Positions 1-13,056 of a stretch of 64,000 nucleotides of DNA are shown one piece after another. The notes under the pieces were generated by a model, which searched no databases, was not told the DNA's origin, and saw only the letters and a program-made list of their open reading frames with translations. A program made the position numbers and the translations under genes. Origin of the DNA: Pomacea canaliculata (lineage: Eukaryota > Mollusca > Gastropoda > Architaenioglossa > Ampullariidae). The stretch lies in assembly GCF_003073045.1 (NCBI RefSeq), contig NC_037595.1, positions 14,606,252 through 14,670,251 of the forward strand, written 5' to 3'. How positions within the stretch are numbered: the stretch's first letter is position 1; the number at the start of each line of letters is the position of its first letter.

Positions 1-184
1 TTTTTTGACAGCAATTCAGTTCATACTTATCATTTGATATATTGTCATAGATCTTTGAACCTTTTCTTTGGGAAAATGTAATTAGTGTTAAGGAAACTGC
101 AATTTAATTTTAATTGTTTTGTCAATGGATACATGGTTTTGCATCGTTCTACAACTTATAATTAAATAACGAATGTTGCATTAA

Positions 185-570
185 TATATCAAGAGGAAAC
201 ATCTTTTATGTATGCAAACAGACAATGCTTTAAAAAATTTTTATATATTTTTAAAATTATTTTTTTTTATCAGTTTGCTTTTTATCCTTATTTATGATAA
301 CATTTTTACCTTGATAAATGATAAATTGTTTATGTATACAAATGAGACAATGCTTTAAAAAAATTGTATATTTTTAAAATTATTTTTTTTTATCAGTTTG
401 CTTTTTATCCTTATTTATGATAACATTTTTACCTTGATAAATGATAAATTGTTTATGTATACAAATGAGGCAATGCTTTAAAAAAAATTTTATATTAAAA
501 AAAATTTTTTTAGTTTGCTTTTTATCCTTATTTTACCTCAATAAACGCCAATAAATGACAAATCATGTTT
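185..570. repeat. AT-rich tandem repeat, three units of about 124 bp
   Basis: Landmark caatgctttaaaa recurs near 222, 347 and 470. The segment gtttgctttttatccttatt recurs in all three units. The third unit is shorter and more diverged. Confidence 0.85.
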
Positions 571-1639
571 GTTTGTTTTTTTATAACATTTTGCACTTTT
601 GTGCACTCTTTTGCTGCTTGTTATATATATATAATTATTGCAAAATACACAAATTATTAATCCATTTGATATTGGTATTTTTAGGAATTTTGGCATGTCT
701 TGATTTAGAAATATGTAAATCAGGATATGCCGAAATCCCTAAAAATACCAATAATCTGAAGATATAAATAGTGGGATATATATAAAAAAAAAAAATGGGA
801 CGTACCCATGAGCCATCAGGGTTGACTAGCGGTCACAAGGGGGAGAGAAGCGTCCCACGCTTGTTTGACAGGTAAAACCGACATGACCCCGTTGTTACGG
901 CCCGGTTTCACTTTCGCTATGGGTCGGACGCCATTTTGCCACATGGCCCCCGGATACTCAAGACATGTGTCCCACCTGTAGCCAATATTCCTTTGCTGCT
1001 GGGGTGGTTGTCTGTTTCGGACGCCACAAGGGAGGGAAAAATAAAAAAGATCATTTCTTTTCCTGCACCGATATCATGAGATCAGATAGTTATTAAAACA
1101 TAGCTCGTCTTCAATACTTGATTATTATCGTGTGCAGTGATTTCGTAATAAATATCTTTTCATGAACTGTTGGATTAGAATTTTTATTTTTAAAGTTTAT
1201 CTTCTATATAATTAGCAAGTGTTTTAAAAGCTTCACCAGGTGTTGTTGCAGCCATACGCACCTGGAGTAACAAGGAATAAACAAACAATTTTGATGCCTC
1301 AGTGAATAGTCCCAATGTCCAGCATTTGTCAGGATTAATAAACACATTTCTTCCACAGTTTTATTTATAACTAATGTGCTCATGGATGACCTCCTGATAA
1401 GTGGTGTACTTCAGATGCATGGCGCTTTCTGTTCTCGACCCTTACCCTTCCTACCCGGAGTCTTATTCGTTGTTCATTTATGTGTTCACATTTTATTACA
1501 CGCTTTGTTCTCACTTAACATCGTTCTGCGGTTGGAGTTCACATTATGAAAAAACGTGTTTTGAACTCTCAACAACACTCCATAAAAATGAATACACTTG
1601 TAGTTACTTATAATAATAATTATTATTACGTGCAGCAAA
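571..1639. other. no gene seen; contains a GC-rich island of unknown origin
   Basis: Between about 795 and 1040 a roughly 240-bp GC-rich block, starting after a run of A, interrupts AT-rich DNA. It looks inserted but matches nothing I know. The rest is AT-rich with no convincing reading frame. Confidence 0.4.
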
Positions 1640-2974
1640 CGGTGTCACACGTTCCCATGCACAATACACCTTCACGCACGTGACGTTTCAGCATTTTGCT
1701 GTGTACACACATGACGTAGAAATCCGTAAAAGAACTCGGAACACGGAGCCAGGCTCGAATACACGCGCAAGCCCACACATCAGCGTTTGGAGCTCCAGAG
1801 CGCGCATGGTCGGACCCCATCATCCAACTTCCCGGTCGGAGGTCACAGTGCATGCGTCTAGGCGGCTAGCTGGAGGTCGCGGGCATGACGTGCCAGCACG
1901 TGCGGACTGTCCGCCAGCGTCAGACGACGTGCACGCCACCCCAAGGGAGTCGTACGTGCCGCGCGGACTGCCTGCAGGCGCACAGTAGGTGTGACAATAA
2001 CGCGTGCTGCAGTCTCCTGGCGCGTGCAGCTGCTGACATGTTGTCGCTCGTGAAGTGACGGCACGCGCCATGTCGCACGCTCTTGCCCGGCGTCAGCAGC
2101 AGCTGCTGCAGCAATGTCAATGTTGTCGCTGTGGCTCGTTGCAGTGCGGGGCCGACGTTTGCATCTGTACGGCAGTAAAGACGCGGGAGTTGTGGGCGAC
2201 GGACCGTGGGGTCGATAACTACAGCAAAGCCTGCTGCACGGCAAAGCCCCCGACGACACGACACGGCGTGCTGCACGCTGGGAGGCGGGGCCCCTCGCTC
2301 CCCTCCGCACGGGCCCACGTCTGCGTGTGAAGCAAAGTTTGTCTGACAGTCCAACGCTTCGAGCTGAGCGGCCGGCACCCCTTCAGTCCCAGTGTATCCA
2401 CCCTCACATACTCCTGCAGCCCGTACTTCGTCAACAACAACAACACTAAGGTCAGAGGTCAGAGCGTTCCAGGCTTTCCGTTAATCCCTGTGTAATAACC
2501 CCGCCGACTGCTTGCACCTAGGGACACACCCTAGTGGGAATTCATTTCTGTAGTGCTTCCGCGATTACCTGCCGCCATTGAGCCTCGCGACACCTGGCCG
2601 AATGAAGGAGTGGAAAGGTCGTGTGTGTGTGTCTCTCTCGTGATCGATGACAGCAGCGTCGTCAGTCGCGCGGGGTTTCCACGATGACGACACAAACTTC
2701 AGTCTTTGACAAGAGAGTTGTTGCTAGCTAGACCTACCCTAGCACGTGCAGGCGGGTGGCACCCAGACTACGCCTAGAACCGTCGGGTGCACTTGCTGCA
2801 GAGCACGACACGGGACACACTGTACCCGGGTAGCAGAGCGACGATGACAAGGTGAAGTCTCGAAACGAGAGCAGCGCTGGGTGTGGAGTAAACAGACACT
2901 AACTTCAAACATGATGGGAGTACCCCTGTTACGGTACCCGAAAACTGATCGCACAGAGTCCAGCTACAGAGCCG
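1640..2974 (+). promoter_or_regulatory. CpG-rich island, possible promoter or non-coding first exon
   Basis: This block is much richer in GC and CpG than its surroundings. Overlapping open frames on both strands show no family match and are explained by composition. At 2975 there is a strong donor (gagccg|GTAAGT), so a 5' exon could end at 2974. Which gene it would serve is unknown; the downstream glycosyltransferase on the same strand is a candidate. Confidence 0.35.
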
Positions 2975-4735
2975 GTAAGTCATGTTTTCTCTCAGACGGT
3001 TCACTTGTCTGTTTAACTTTCTTTCTCGTCATCATCGAAATGAGGATAAGTATCATTAATCATGGGTATCATTATCATCATCCAGCAGATTAGAAAGTTT
3101 AGCCAGTACCTAGTATTTCCTCTCGGGTATGAAATAATCTCTAGGTAGATCATCTAAGCAGACATGGGATACAGAATCTTTCTTGGTATTAACTTTAACC
3201 TTCTCTCTTATCCTTCATCACTCTCCCAAGTCGTGCTAACCGTTCTTTCACAAACTTCTCCACAAGGCAATGTGTCATTCAATGTGTTACAACAGGAACA
3301 CAATCTTTATGGTAACCACACGATTACCAGTTATCTGCCACGCACATGGCAGTGACCTGATTCCCAGAGAGCTCTTCTGTCCAGTACTCCAGGATGTCAA
3401 GTAGTCCTATCGCCATAGTCCTGGTCATTGCTGTGTCGAGCTTCACTATAAACATAACTCAACATGTTTAATCTGACGTTCACATTCTTTTGACATTTTA
3501 CAACCCTCGTCGACTACAAAAATTACAGTGTTCTAGTTCATAAAATACCATTTTTCAGACAACGCGATAAAGAGGCTCAGATTTATTATCTTCAAACCAC
3601 ATTAAGGTCACAAAGTATCAAAGAGAAGAGAAAAATAGTTACGGGTACATTGCTTGCGCTTCGAGTACGTACTGGATGAGAAACACACTCTGGGGTTACC
3701 CCACTACCCCACTCTCCTTCCCCCCGAGAAAATTATTGTCGAATGAATCCTGTTGAAAATAACCTACTCCTATCTGATGTGCAGGAAAATAGAACTCGCG
3801 GATTTATTTCCATTCCAAAATAAAATTAAAACTAATTAAAATTAATACAACAGTAAAAGGAAATAAAAGGTGAATCAAAACTGCTTGTGTGCCTTTGTCA
3901 TCGCTGCAGCACAGAGATATTGCGAGAAGTTAAGCTGTTTCGTTAATAATGTAGTAACTGATTAATATCACATGCAATATTAACAATATAATTTTACTGA
4001 AAAACTATTTACCAAGGTTCAATCTTTGGCTTAGAGAATGATGCTTGACTGACTGAGCAACTGTCTCCTGCAGACGGGTACACAACTCAAGAACATGGTG
4101 AGGCGTGGAATACATGTCGCTCTTTTCTTGGCAATGGCGAGAGATTTCATCATTATTAACTTAGTATGAATGAAAAGAATCTTTCAAGAAATGAGTTTTA
4201 AGGGACACACTTTGGGGAAGCTTTTGTAGAGACGAGCGCAGTATACTAGTATCGTTCCCGTACACGCGAATACAAATACAAATAATGTCCGAGAAGAATC
4301 GGGTGTAGTAAGTGAACAGGGTTCTAGAAGTTTTGTTCATTCTTGATACGACCCATACTCGGCCGACCTGATACAGAAGGCTCATCTGCACAGACAACCT
4401 TTCGCAAAGCATTTTAATTCCAGACTCCTGTCGACACCAATTAAAGCTGTGCACATCGATGCTGGCATCAGACAACAGCAAGCGGTGTAGAACGCCTTGA
4501 CTGCTGGGTGTGGCACAATCTTTATCGCCATGGAAACGATTCTCATCAATGATGTTGAAAAGAACTGACGAAGAGGCCGTGTAGACAGGCAAGCCAGGGA
4601 ATCGTTACTGTGTGAGCACCCACCCGAGTTTGCGCGCGTGGTCGTCCACTGCCACTCAGTAACGATCGTGAGCTTGGAGTGAATATGCTTGAACAATGAG
4701 AATGTTAATCCTAGCAGGGAGAGTCGTCAGATAGT
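2975..4735. other. no gene or element recognised
   Basis: Mixed-composition DNA. A minus-strand frame at 4161-4592 (143 codons) has no recognisable domain and no coding-like composition. Confidence 0.5.
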
Positions 4736-4858
4736 TGACCATAGCTAGCTATCCAGTTACACGTCAGATGTCAAAGTGACCATAGCTAGCTATCCAGTTA
4801 CACGTCAGATGTCAAAGTGACCATGGCTAGCTATCTAGTTACATGTCATAAGTCAAAG
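4736..4858. repeat. three tandem 41-bp units with an internal palindrome
   Basis: Units at 4736, 4777 and 4818 each contain atagctagctat (gctagc in the third) and then cagttacacgtcagatgtca. Units 1 and 2 are identical; unit 3 differs at several bases. Confidence 0.95.
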
Positions 4859-7640
4859 TAACTTCACATCTGAAATAGATTGTAAAAACATAGGTAGTAG
4901 GTCCTAATGTTTAAAGCGGAGCATACAATAAACAAATAAATAAAAGTGCAGTCCCACTGACGGAAACTCTGTGGTTAATGCGGTCGGCACGCTCTCCCTG
5001 TTGCTGACGTTCGAGAATGGAAAGAATTAAATGCTGCTCGCTTCACGCCCTAGTGTCTTCCGTGACTCGGCATATTGCGTACCGACCTGCACTTGGGCCA
5101 CTGCCCCACTTCAAGCATGTCTGACTGTCGGCCATTGCTAACCGTTCAATAACAGTTGACTGATGTAAGACTGGCCACAAAAGGCATTCAGTCAGTCACA
5201 GCATGTCGCCATCGGCATTCGTGGACCACGTGACTTCTGTCTCTCGTTCCTGTGTTCCTTACAGTTGTGGGCCTCACCGTTTCAGTTTTTTTTTCCCGGG
5301 ACCCTCTCACTTGTGGACCCCCAGAACTGCTGTCTCTGTTTCATGAGTTGTTATCGTTAATAAAAACAGCGACGACGGACCTGCACCACAAGATTTCAGG
5401 AGGAATTACTGAGGCTTGATGAGGAGCTGCCAGACGGTCAGCATTGTCTTTGTATCTATTGTATCTTTTGTACTGTGATTGCAGTGGAGTTCCTTCGCCT
5501 AGTACGAAGTTGTATTACTGAACTGCTTGTTAACTACTAAAACGAGGCTGGTGTATACAAAGCTTCCGGTTTAGCCACGTTTTGTTTAGGCTCACCGAAA
5601 CTAACAGCGGAGAACTTCGCAAGAGGCTAAGCGTTGGTCTCGGTAGACAGACAGCAATCCACCGGTGTCGGGAGGTCAATTGACACCGAATATTAATCAG
5701 TCAAGGATCGTCTACTCTAGAAGAATGCTCGTGCATCGGGACAGAGATAGCTGGGGTGATCTGTAACTAGTGGGAGCTGCAGGCATGTTGACATGGAAAA
5801 GGAAGACGTGTGACAGAGGGCTGGTGGTCCATCCCTGGCGCTGAGGCCAGTCAGTAAGGGTGTCACACAGGTTTGCTTTTGCGTGTTTTTACTTAATTAA
5901 GGACACGGAAACATTTTCTCCTCCCACTTCTCCTTCACCACACACTCAATTACACAGCACACAGCAGCTCTTTGTAAACAAAACAGCAGGAAATCGACAG
6001 ACCAGCGCCAGTATATAACACCGCAGTCAACAAAACACAGTGTGGGGCCATTTAGCCGCGGTGATTGGGGTCTAAACTGCTTAACCACGGCTTAAATATT
6101 TTTTGATAATGCATAAATCACAATAAATAATGAAAACACAATTGTTTTATCTCAATCCTTTCTCACGTGTTGACCTGCGAGTCGCCAATTTGAAAGTAGC
6201 GCCGATGTCTTACGATCGCGATATTGTGTGATTAACGGTCTTGAAATTAATAATAACAAAATATATCGAATACATTTAAAACATTTATTTCACATCTTTT
6301 CATAGCATGTCATTCACGGACATTCGAAACACCAAAATGACAGCTGTCAGCACCTGTCTCTATAGTGTTTGAGAGGCCATGTCCAGGTCCGTGTCCGCGG
6401 CTTAATGGCCCTGCACTGTAGGCCCATTACTACATGACACTTTAATAATTTTGCTTTAAAAATTGTTCTATAAGCCAGGGGTGGATTTCATTTCTAGTGC
6501 TTCCCTTACCTCCTAAACCCCAGGCCCTATTAGCCACCCGCCGGTGAAGCCAGCGCGTCCCGCGGATTCCGTGTTTACGACTTTACCCGACAAAACTAAC
6601 TGGCGATGTAAATTTAGAAATGGTTAAAGAAATTTTTGACCGTGATGTGAGGGGAAGAAATGTTCCTGTGGGCAACAGCTGGGCGATAAGCAAGACTGAC
6701 CTTTCGGCCACCTTATTTTCAAGTGGAGGCGCCTTTACTTCACGGCGGTCAGTCATTCGACCTTTGCTCTCGAGGTTGTGTCAAAAGGTCTCCGGGAGGT
6801 CAAAGTTTAAACAACTCGTAAACATTCGGGCTGTACCTTTGACATCCCTGAGACTGGCTTAGAGACACCTACAGACTGAGTTCATCACCTTGTCATGCTG
6901 CCCTCCTGTCCCTTGTGGGGCATTAAGAAGGGAATTTTCTCTGTATAGCTAGCTATACAATACATTTTATAATTATGTAATGCCTTTTATACTTATACAA
7001 TTCAATTCTGTAAGTATAGATTTCATTCTACAGCTATACATTTCATTCCACCACCACCCTTACACCACAGCAGTCGGCGTGTGGCACAGTGTTTAATTGT
7101 CCACAGGACTGTATGTCACTTGCCAGTGTCGGTTACAAAAGACGAGGTGTGATGCCATGTATACATTATGTGATGTCACGTGTACATTAGACGTTTTTCT
7201 ACCATGTCTTATGCTCTCATCGCGCGCTGTTGCTGCATGGCAGTCCGTGCTACCGAGAATGTTGTTTACCCACCTGTACGTACAGCAGTGGGACAACCAC
7301 AGTATTCACCACACACAGCGGTCTTGATAACACAATGTGACACACACACATACGTTGCATGAGAGAGGGATCGAGCGCGCACACACATGAGAAAATCCGC
7401 AGAATGACAGCTTTAGCAACCAACCGCCTTGTGACATTCACAAACTGAAGTGTGGGACACACGCCATGTTGACATGACGAGGGGAGGTAGGCAGGGGGGT
7501 GCTGTGTACCTGATAAGTCCGGTGATGGGAGCCGGCGGGGGCTGCGGTTCATGACAAGCCGCGACTTTTTAAACAGCAGCACGTGAGGCGGCATGAGGAA
7601 CAGGAGGGTTGGAGGCTGTTTGACGAGCCTTCCGCCTGCC
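4859..7640. other. no gene recognised; one perfect 18-bp palindrome
   Basis: No reading frame here has a domain or family match. A perfect palindrome, tgtatagctagctataca, lies at 6942-6959 and shares its tagctagcta core with the 4.7-kb repeats. Confidence 0.5.
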
Positions 7641-7955
7641 AGTCGGCGTGGAGTCACGGAGCGCCCCATCTTGTCACTCGGTGTGTGTGTGCGCGCTCCC
7701 TACACAACAGTCTGTGTGTGAGTGTGCCATACACAGCAGTCCGCGCTCCAGCGTGATAGCATTCAATGGCGCTCGCTGCGCGGACGAAGGGGAAGCCACC
7801 CACACACAGAGAGAAAGACAGAGAGAGTGGCCTGCCCTTGACGAAGCAAACGCTATGTACTCGGAGTTCCTGTCCTCGATGCCGTGTCAGCAGCTAAGTC
7901 ATCGGTCGATGACCACCACAGCGGTCTGCTGGCAAACTGCAACTGCGTGATAGCA
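7641..7955 (+). promoter_or_regulatory. GC-rich segment, possible non-coding first exon
   Basis: A CpG-rich stretch ends at a good donor, tagcag|GTAGGT, at 7956. No protein family is recognisable in its frames. It is a candidate 5' UTR exon for the acceptor at 12533. Confidence 0.25.
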
Positions 7956-9143
7956 GGTAGGTCTGGCGTACTGTCCGTGTCATGTCTCCGTGTCATGGTC
8001 AAGTCTGCAAATGTCGACCCCGCCTTCCAACGTGTTCTCCCTCGTGACGTAACGAGAACGAGTTACGTGAAGTCCCTCACATGTCGATATATCTGCACGA
8101 GTCAAGTAAAGAATGAGTGGACGGCGCGTGGAGCCGCTACACACAGCTCACGTCGACATGTTGTGTATTATCGTATCTGCTGGCATCGACTGACCTGTGT
8201 GGTGTCAGGCCTGCAGCTGTGCCCTCGTCATAACTGCTCTGTCAGCGGCATGGCGCGTGGGCTCAACTGACGTCGCTAGCTGCTGTGACTGACGTCAGGG
8301 GAACGCGGGAGTCTGGCAGGTGACGCTTTACGCTGTCACTCTGACCCTTTGACACCTGTCACATAGGATGCTTGTGACTTCTAGCTGAACCTCGCCGTGA
8401 AAGTAGAGATGTCGTAAAGAAAATTGTTTATTTTTAAAGTGCATACGACTTCAAGATTTGAGTGTTTATAACGTCTGTAGTCTAACGTCTATACACTCCT
8501 GGGTTTTGCTTCTTCATTTCCATTGACAACCTCGTTTGGCCACGCATATGACACTCACCCAGCGCCCCGCGTAGTACTAAAACCGCCTCTACAGTCGTAG
8601 CTATTGAACTGTCGAGGGGGAAGTGACCAGTCGTATCTGTTGATCTACCGAGGGGAATGTAGCTAGTGGTGTGTAGCTAAAGATAAGGCAGGTCGAGCTT
8701 GTGGTCAGACCGATGTTAGTATGGGACTGTCGGTTGATTGTAGTTCGTTGATTGTAGATGAGCTTGACTGCCACGCCCTTCTGAACTGTGAACCGGTTCC
8801 GACGTAAAGTCGCAAATGGCGACGTTCGGTTTGTTGATACACTTTCTCTTTCAACTAGTAAACGGAAACTGCGAGCTCAGTAATGTGCTTCTCCTTTGTA
8901 GTCACATGTTTCCTTGTAAAGAAGGATGCAGTCATAGGTCAAGTCTCGTGTTCCGTTAATCTCAATGATGTCAGCGCGCCCACAAATGAAACTCCCGAAC
9001 CCCACCCCTCACACACACACACCCCACCAACCTCGCGCTGCGGTTTGAAAGAACTCTGGCTTGGTGTCGCTTCGAGAGTCAACATAAGCTACAGCACTGC
9101 CCGCCACCACACCGACCGTGTGTACATGTATATGTATATATAA
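7956..9143. other. no gene or element recognised
   Basis: Mixed-composition DNA with short frames only. Confidence 0.5.
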
Positions 9144-9730
9144 CCTCGTGACGTGTTGATGACTACACACCTCTACTGCCTTGTGACGTGTGAATGATCA
9201 TACACATTTACAGCTTTGTGACGCGTTGATGACTATACGCCTCTACAGCCTTGTGATGCATGGATGACTATCTCTACAGCCTCGTGATGTGATGTCTGTA
9301 CACCTCTACAACCTCGTGAAGTGTAAATGACTTTAACCTCTACAGCCTCGTGACGTGTGGATTACTATACGCCTTGACAGCCTGGTGACGTGGTGATGAC
9401 TGTACACATTTACAGCTTTGTGACGTGTTGATGACTATGCACATTTACAGCTTTGTGATGTGTTGATGTCTGTACACCTTTGCAGTCTCGTGACGTGTGG
9501 ATGACTGACTCATGACTCATGACCTTTACAACCTTGTACAAGGCTATAGGGCTGTACGTGTGGATGGCTATACACTTACAGCCATGTGACCTGTGGATGA
9601 CTATACACCTCTACAGTCTTGTGACGTGTGGATGGCTATACACTTACAGCCTCGTGACCTGTGGATGACTATACACCTCTACGGTCTTGAGACCTGTGGG
9701 CGAGTACACAGCTCCACGACCTTGCAGCGG
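9144..9730. repeat. 35-bp minisatellite, about 15 diverged copies
   Basis: Consensus pieces are cctcgtgacgtgtggatgac followed by tatacacctctacag. Units start near 9145, 9180, 9215, 9250, 9281, 9313, 9347, 9382, 9417, 9452, 9487, 9583, 9618, 9651 and 9686. The unit from 9487 carries a longer irregular insert. Confidence 0.93.
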
Positions 9731-12532
9731 GCGGACGAGTGTGCCGACCTTTGACCTTGTATCATAGCTGCGTTCAGTGGAGTGCACGCGTGAATGTTAA
9801 TTAGTAGATGTGCAAGGCTGCACGAATCTTTTAAATAATGAGCTTGATTGAATGGTATGCTGTTCATAATGTCTGTCCCCAATTTAATTTTGAATGAGCA
9901 CTGATTTGTTTATTCACGAATGTTCGTTGACAGAAAGGTTGTAGACTATGATTTCAGCAGTTTTGCTTGAGAGCTGTTTATTTTAATGTTTATTTTCTCC
10001 GTCAAAAACCTACCCGTGGCTCCAAATCTGTTACACACAGAAAACATTGATAAGACATGTTTATTTATTCATCCATCAACCTTTTAGAAGAGGGGTATTG
10101 AATTCATTTAATTGCGTACATGATTGCCGACTAGCAGCACATCATTACATCAACACAATAATACATTAATACAAGAAGACACTTACTGTAGTCTCCTGTG
10201 TGAGCGTACTTTTTTAATCAGGCATTCTATCTGCTATCTTTTTTAAAAATATTTTTTCAAGAACACAGGTACTGAAATATGTTTTGTTACTTCGTCCTAC
10301 AGTACCGTTAACTCGTGTGGTGCTGCTTGGTCAGTTTGGATTCTGTCATAACAACAGTATGGACAGCCAGTGTCCTTTCATGGAGGAAGGTGTTTATAAT
10401 GGTGAGGCTTCATCCAAATGTAACATACTAAAACGTAGTTTCAGGAAACAATCTGTAAATATTTGATATTCACAGTAGTGTAAATCTTCCGTTTGACGAC
10501 AGAGACCCGTTTTGTTCTTAGTTTTTGTTGTTGTGTGTGTTTTTGTTTTTTTTTTAGGGTTTTTTTTCTTCAAATTACGCCAGACGGAATTTTCTTCCTT
10601 TGAAAAATTCCGGGTTTTATTTTTTTTTAAATATGGGCTAATCTTCACAGAGTGTTAGGGAGAATATAAGAAGGACAGACCACAACTAAAAAGGACAGCA
10701 AACTTTTTTTTTTTTTTGGGTGGGGGGGAGGATCAATTTACAGTGCGCTTGTTTACTAATTCAGTGTTTGGTGTATGCGGGTGGTGGTGATAGTGGTGGT
10801 GGGGAGATTGCAAAATTACATTTTCCCTCGGCCGTTAGTTATTGACAGCCTACTTAAAAGACGATCCACAATTGGCAGAGTTGTCAATCTGTGACACTTT
10901 CGATCCTACTCGGTCGCCGAGGGCGAGCCGGTCACACCACGAGTCTCACAACTCCAGCAGTCACCTGCTGCAGCGGCAGTCATTTGGCACAGAAATCGAA
11001 AACACAGTTGATGAAATCGTCGATTTTCTACAGTTTTGAAGTAATTTTAAACAAAGAAATCGTGAAATAGCGATTATTATGCAGTCAGCTATCTGGTGTA
11101 CAACCGAGACTCTCCCGAGTATTAACTCATCTGTTCCTGCAGGTGAAATAACGGACTGTCCGAGCTGTAGGTCTTCAGTCTCCACACAATAGAGACATAA
11201 ACATCACAAGTCTGGTTTTTCTATCTTTTTTAAAACAATCGACACGATTCGTGTTTTAGTTCTGTAATGTATTGTGTTCTGTTTGATACATTTATGTTGC
11301 GTCTGTGCAAAAGAGAGGGAGATTTTTTTTTTTTTTGTGCACGAATGTTTGTGCAGTGAGGTGCATTACATATCGTCGTCTGTAACCGCATTACAAATTA
11401 TTGTTATTAATTTTTTACTATGTTCAGTTCAATACCATTTAGAAGTTTCAAAGTTTCCAGGATTTTTTTTAAAGATCTTTATAGTTCACTCTTAAACAGG
11501 CAGCGCTGGTCGGGGCTGCTTTTATGTCGAGACACTGAGCTGGGACAGGTATTGTTTAATTTCCGAAGTACATGTAATTGCAGTAGTTAAAATAAAAAAA
11601 AGTAGATTCAATATTAGCATTCCTTTGTTGGGGTTAGAACAGCTTGTACGTGAAAGTTTTTAAGAAAATACAAATTGAGGAGTAATCGACACTGAGAATA
11701 TACTTCGTAATCTGCAATAATCTTTGTTTCTTTGATAAAATATTAAATTCATTGCTCGCAAGGGTTAATTGCATTTCATTCGTTATGGTCAATACACACT
11801 TTGTAGTGGTATTAGAATTTAAAAAAGCAGTTCTGTAAGTTCTGTAAACTTTCAAAATGGAGCGAGTTGTCCCGTAAGCACCTTCTCTCCGTCCTCCATC
11901 CTCTTACCTTTGCTTTATCGTCGCAATTCACCTATGGTTTAAAAATCTTAACCCAGCTAAATAAAAATTGACACTGATGGCCATGTCATTTTCGTGTTTG
12001 TCTTTTGACAGTTTGTAGGCAGTTTAGTATTCATAATCAGTGATCTCAGTTCCATCCATTAATACAGTAGTGAACATGTGTAAATTCCATTCCTGCAGAT
12101 TACTAGCATCCGCCATTGTCTTAGGACAGAAAGGACTTCTGCTGATACGATGCACCTTGTTTCAAGCAAGCCTGTTCCAAAGCAAGACTGATTAGAGTTT
12201 GTCTTTGATACTAAACAGTTCTTCGCCATGTCTAATTGCTCTATCGTGTTGCATGCCCTGGGGAGAGGGAACGTTGGGAAGACGGTTGAGCCTCGTTTTC
12301 ACAGCTTTTGCCTGCGGACACTGATATTGAAATATCGACCTACTTTTACATAGAAAGATTTCTTTGGAGGTAGAGCTGCAGCTGAATTTACATATTTTAA
12401 CTTGGCAGATGTTCGCGACCGATTTCATTGTTACACTTCGCGAAACGCGAGCAAATATACAGACAAGTTAGATGGGGGCCGGTGAATCTTCTTTCAACTT
12501 CTCTGACCTCTGACCCGCTGTGCTGTTTCCAG
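9731..12532. other. no supported gene; homopolymer-rich
   Basis: T- and G-runs near 10540-10730 and 11320. A possible small exon near 10302-10400 has an acceptor (gtcctacag) but no family match, so I do not call it. Confidence 0.45.
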
Positions 12533-13056
12533 GCTACCCCAGCTGCGTAGTGCCGTCTGCCTGGCCAACCCTCAAAGACCAGCAGACGACTGGTGGTCAG
12601 CAAGACATGGAGCCGGACGGGGCGAAGGGCAGAACCAAGGTGCAGCTTCACCCGATGGTGGGAGGGCCGTACCCACTGCGGGACGACCCCATCATCACGG
12701 CGCGCGTGCTGTCGTGCTGCATGTGCGGCATCCTGCTGACCGTGCTACTGCTGTACTTGCTCTTCCAGTACGTGCGGCAGCAAACCAAGCTGTTGGTGCC
12801 CACGTCGACGTCGGCAACCTGGACTTCCACAACGCCATCTACACGCAGCGCGTGGCGGAAATCATCCGCTCGGCGGCCAGCGCGCCGGACATGCGCACTG
12901 CGGCACTCGGGGTCACGCCCTTTCTACTGGCTCATCATCAGGCGCTGTCACGGGGAAGCAGCCCGGACTCGAGCGACACCAAGGGGAGATGGTCGCACGT
13001 GACTCGACTCCATGACGTCCCCAGAGTGCTGTGTTTCCCCATTCCCCCGCGACTGA
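12533..13056 (+). CDS. candidate alternative first coding exon (type II membrane anchor) of the same glycosyltransferase; contains one frame change
   Basis: An acceptor (tgctgtttccag) precedes 12533 and a GTGAGT donor follows 13056. Translation from the ATG at 12607 (good Kozak context: G at -3, G at +4) gives a short basic tail and one membrane span, about residues 34-56 (VLSCCMCGILLTVLLLYLLF). The reading frame then moves by one base near 12785-12800 and continues as HVDVGNLDFHNAIYTQRVAE through to 13056. Both halves have very high third-position GC, so both look truly coding. The exon ends CFPIPPRL plus one base, matching in length and phase the CPEEPPLL plus one base that ends the 18.7-kb exon. 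It could therefore splice to 26551 in place of that exon. The frame change is a missing base, either an assembly error or a real lesion. It could instead belong to a separate gene. Confidence 0.55.

Noticed and set aside
1858-2378. Overlapping frames of about 150 codons on the minus strand
   Set aside because: Several overlapping frames are open at once in a CpG island, none with a recognisable domain.
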